NCBI GenBank assembly: GCA_029891385.1
Contig: CM057227.1
Span: forward strand, 62,249,567 to 62,313,566
Direction: 5' to 3'
Length of the DNA stretch: 64,000 nt
From: Erythroxylum novogranatense
Taxonomy: Eukaryota > Streptophyta > Magnoliopsida > Malpighiales > Erythroxylaceae
The notes under the pieces were generated by a model that worked only from the letters and a program-made list of their open reading frames with translations, ran no database searches and was not told the origin of the DNA. Below, piece after piece: positions 61,740-64,000 of the stretch. Within the stretch, counting starts at the first letter, position 1. Every line of letters begins with the position of its first letter. Made by a program: the position numbers and the translations under genes.

Positions 61740-64000
61740 TTCTTTATTTTTTTCACTATTATGAAATATCTTTAGAAAGAATTCCAACTACTAAATAGTT
61801 AACAAGGAGTATAACCATACATCTTTATAACATATAATTGTTCACCAAGGAGGGTATCATTTATGTCTTCTTCAATTGGCACCTTCATGTTTGTATTTTC
61901 TAAACTTAGATAGATGATATGAAGCCAAGTTCTCATCTCTCTTTTTGTCTTTAATCTCCAAGTTGAAACTCCAACAGTAACAAAGATACCTTAATAATGA
62001 GTGATTAGTGTAGGCTATGACTTTGGAAGAGATTAGATCAAACCAAAAATTGTAAAATGCAAAGCACACAACCAATAACTCTTTTTCACAGGTGGTGTAG
62101 TTTTATTGTCAAATTTTGTCAACTAAAAATGCTCATCTTTGCTTTGCCTAAGCATTACTCCAATAGTAAAATCATTAGCTTTGCACATTAGCTTAAAACG
62201 ATGGATATAATTTGGTGCTACTATGAGAGGAGCACTAATCATCTTCTACTTCAAAATTGTTAAAACATCCAAGACAAATTGTGATAAAGTAACACATTTT
62301 TTGTGTAGTAAGTTGGTTAGGGGTTAACGTATTTTAGGGAATTCCTTGACTTTTTCCCTATCTCAATTGCCTCAACTTTTTCTCTATCCACCTCGATTCA
62401 TTGATGTACAATCTTATGCCTTAACATATCCCTTATTGTACCATAAAGTGACACTTTGCTTAGTTCAATGTTAAATTAGTTTCCTGACATCTTTGACTCA
62501 GTTGCTTTAAATTATGTGCACAATGATCTTATGAATAACCAAAAATTAAAAACTAATCCATAAAAAATACCATCACCTCTTTAACCACATCTTCAAAGAT
62601 AATCATCATACACCTTTGAAATGTTGTAAGTACATTAATAACCCAAGTGGCATTCTCTGATATGCGAATGTTTCATATAAGCACTTGAATGTAGTTTTTC
62701 TTGATCCTTATTTATGATGGGATCTCAAAGTAACCTAGGTATCCATTTAAAAAGCAATAGTATAAGTCCCCTAAAAGTTGAATCTATAGTTGATTGATAA
62801 ATGATAGAGGGAAGTGGTTTTTTCTCATTATATCATTTAGCTTCCTAAAGTTGACAACATACTCTATAACTAGTGTTGGTCTTTATTAGAATTAATTCAT
62901 ATTTTCTCATTCATAACAATATTCATCCCTTTTTTTCTTTTAGAATCACCTTTACAAGACTTACCCAAGAGCTATTAAAAAAATGGATAAATCATACACG
63001 ATTTAAGTGGTTTAATAATTTCATGTTTGATAACATCTTTCATGGTTGATTTCAATCTCCTTTGAGGTTGAATTATAGGTTTATAACCTTCTTCCATCAA
63101 GATTGTATAGGTGCAGGAAGGACTTATCTATTTTTTTATTTAAAAAAGAGGTTCCAAACCAATGCCCTTTTACTAGTACTGTGCATTTTTAATAACTTCT
63201 CTTTTTTTTGTCAACCCAGCTACAATAATCACTTATAACATTGAATTTCAATCCTCCAAAAAGGCATATTAAAGGTTATATCCTAATTGCTTTAGCGTTA
63301 TGACTGGTGCTTCTTCTATAAAGGACTTTACTTTTTGTTGGAATAGGGTAATGATCTCTTCAAAATCCTTTTCCTTATAATATTCTTATTTGCCTCTAAA
63401 TAGGCTACTTGCTCATGTAATAACCTATTCTCTTAATTAATTTTATCTCTTTTCATGATGTGTTACTTTAAAGTATATTTAAGCTCATATCCCCAAAGAA
63501 TAAAGAAAAAGACAATTTTAGTATCTAATATATTAAGAGAATAACAATATTCAACAACTAAGACATAATGTTTCTTTGCATTTTAAATATTAAAATAACT
63601 TCTTCCTTTCCACACCTAGGGTTCAATTTTCCTTAAAAAATGTTTATTATGCATTTTTATAGCAAAGTTAGGTCAACCTAGGAATAGAGGTACCTTCATA
63701 TCCTCTTTTATTTCAAGAATAATAAAATGAACTAGAAAATAAATTTGTCAACTTTTAACAAAATATCTTTGATGATTCCCCTAATATACTTAATTGATAT
63801 ATCAACTAACTATAGACTTATCCTGGCTAGTTTAGGTTCCTTTAATCCTAATTTTTTCAAAATATAATAGGTCATTAAATTAATGGTAGGTCCTAAATTA
63901 GTTATCAATGGATAAGCTACTAACAATGTAAGGATAGCAAAACACCTTAGTTCTTTTAACTTCTATAGCAGTTTATTTTAAAGAATGGTTTAGCATTCCT
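61740..64000 (-). pseudogene. pol: P: decayed Athila-type gypsy pol, extends past the window
   Basis: Read on the minus strand from the right edge, pol domains follow in order. Protease (about 63915-63640) has GPTINLMTYYILKKLGLKEP, then KYIRGIIKDILLKVDKFIF and VPLFLG. A linker has ILMEEGYKPIIQPQRRLKST. Reverse transcriptase (62978-62340) has SSWVSLVKV, FAYQRMPLG, MD-stop-F where MDDF is expected, and QRCQETNL. RNase H (62275-61872) has GSKVI-like SSKVIAYTNHSLLRYL and FNLEIKDKK. The order and wording match plant Athila/Tat elements. Stops are very frequent and the second catalytic Asp of RT is lost. Integrase was not found beyond 61740. Confidence 0.9.
61872..62075 (-). pseudogene. RNase H remnant of P
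   Basis: The longest uninterrupted piece of P (67 codons), with ISSKVIAYTNHSLLRYL and the Asp-to-Asn change in the usual YTDH motif. Confidence 0.85.

Noticed and set aside
1..64000. CRISPR arrays, bacterial operons, tRNA or rRNA genes
   Set aside because: No regularly spaced direct repeats, no cloverleaf-like tRNA and no rRNA sequence were seen; the window is plant nuclear DNA. The tRNA-like strings are primer-binding sites.

Overview
This window is nuclear DNA of a flowering plant, most likely a eudicot: AT-rich, gene-poor and filled with Ty1/copia and Ty3/gypsy LTR retrotransposons of plant type. It has one convincing host gene, an intronless pentatricopeptide repeat (PPR) gene on the minus strand at 58710-60608. 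The species cannot be told from the sequence.

Layout, with letters used throughout. L (1-1352) is the right part of a gypsy LTR cut by the window edge. 1353-2735 looks like the 3' internal end of an Athila/Tat-type element. Its 3' LTR, T, starts at 2736 and ends at 55614, split into three pieces by later insertions. H (2874-49814, duplication ATTAA) is a Tekay/Del-type chromovirus inserted in T. Four elements then entered H: A (3326-6907, duplication TAGGT), a copia solo LTR that itself holds solo LTR B (3654-6139, duplication ACTAC); C (8751-20755, duplication AACAT), 12 kb with 4.2 kb LTRs and no recognisable genes; D (20887-30624, duplication TCAAT), with 4.5 kb LTRs around a 732-bp interior; and E (35647-45168, duplication GGTCA), a SIRE/Maximus-type copia element inserted inside the integrase domain of H. 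F (50100-54100) is a solo LTR related to H, in reverse, inserted in T. 55615-58709 is ordinary intergenic DNA. P (about 61740-64000, minus) is a heavily decayed Athila-type pol gene.

Hand counts of LTR-pair differences in short stretches agree with the nesting: H about 8% (12/150), C about 7% (16/215), E about 5.5% (23/420), D about 3.5% (12/345). No element is intact. Gag, protease, reverse transcriptase, RNase H and integrase can all be recognised in H and E but are broken by stops and frameshifts, many of them explained by C-to-T changes. C and D keep LTR ends, primer-binding sites and polypurine tracts but no visible genes, so they fit non-autonomous elements moved by proteins from relatives such as H.

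I found no convincing new protein system. The most unusual signals are in the LTRs: a short hairpin with a compensatory base-pair change shared by several gypsy LTR families and lost from one LTR of H by a 36-bp deletion; an 18-nt conserved upstream core; purine-rich minisatellites with a shared AGACGGA core in unrelated LTRs; and clusters of CG-rich palindromes.
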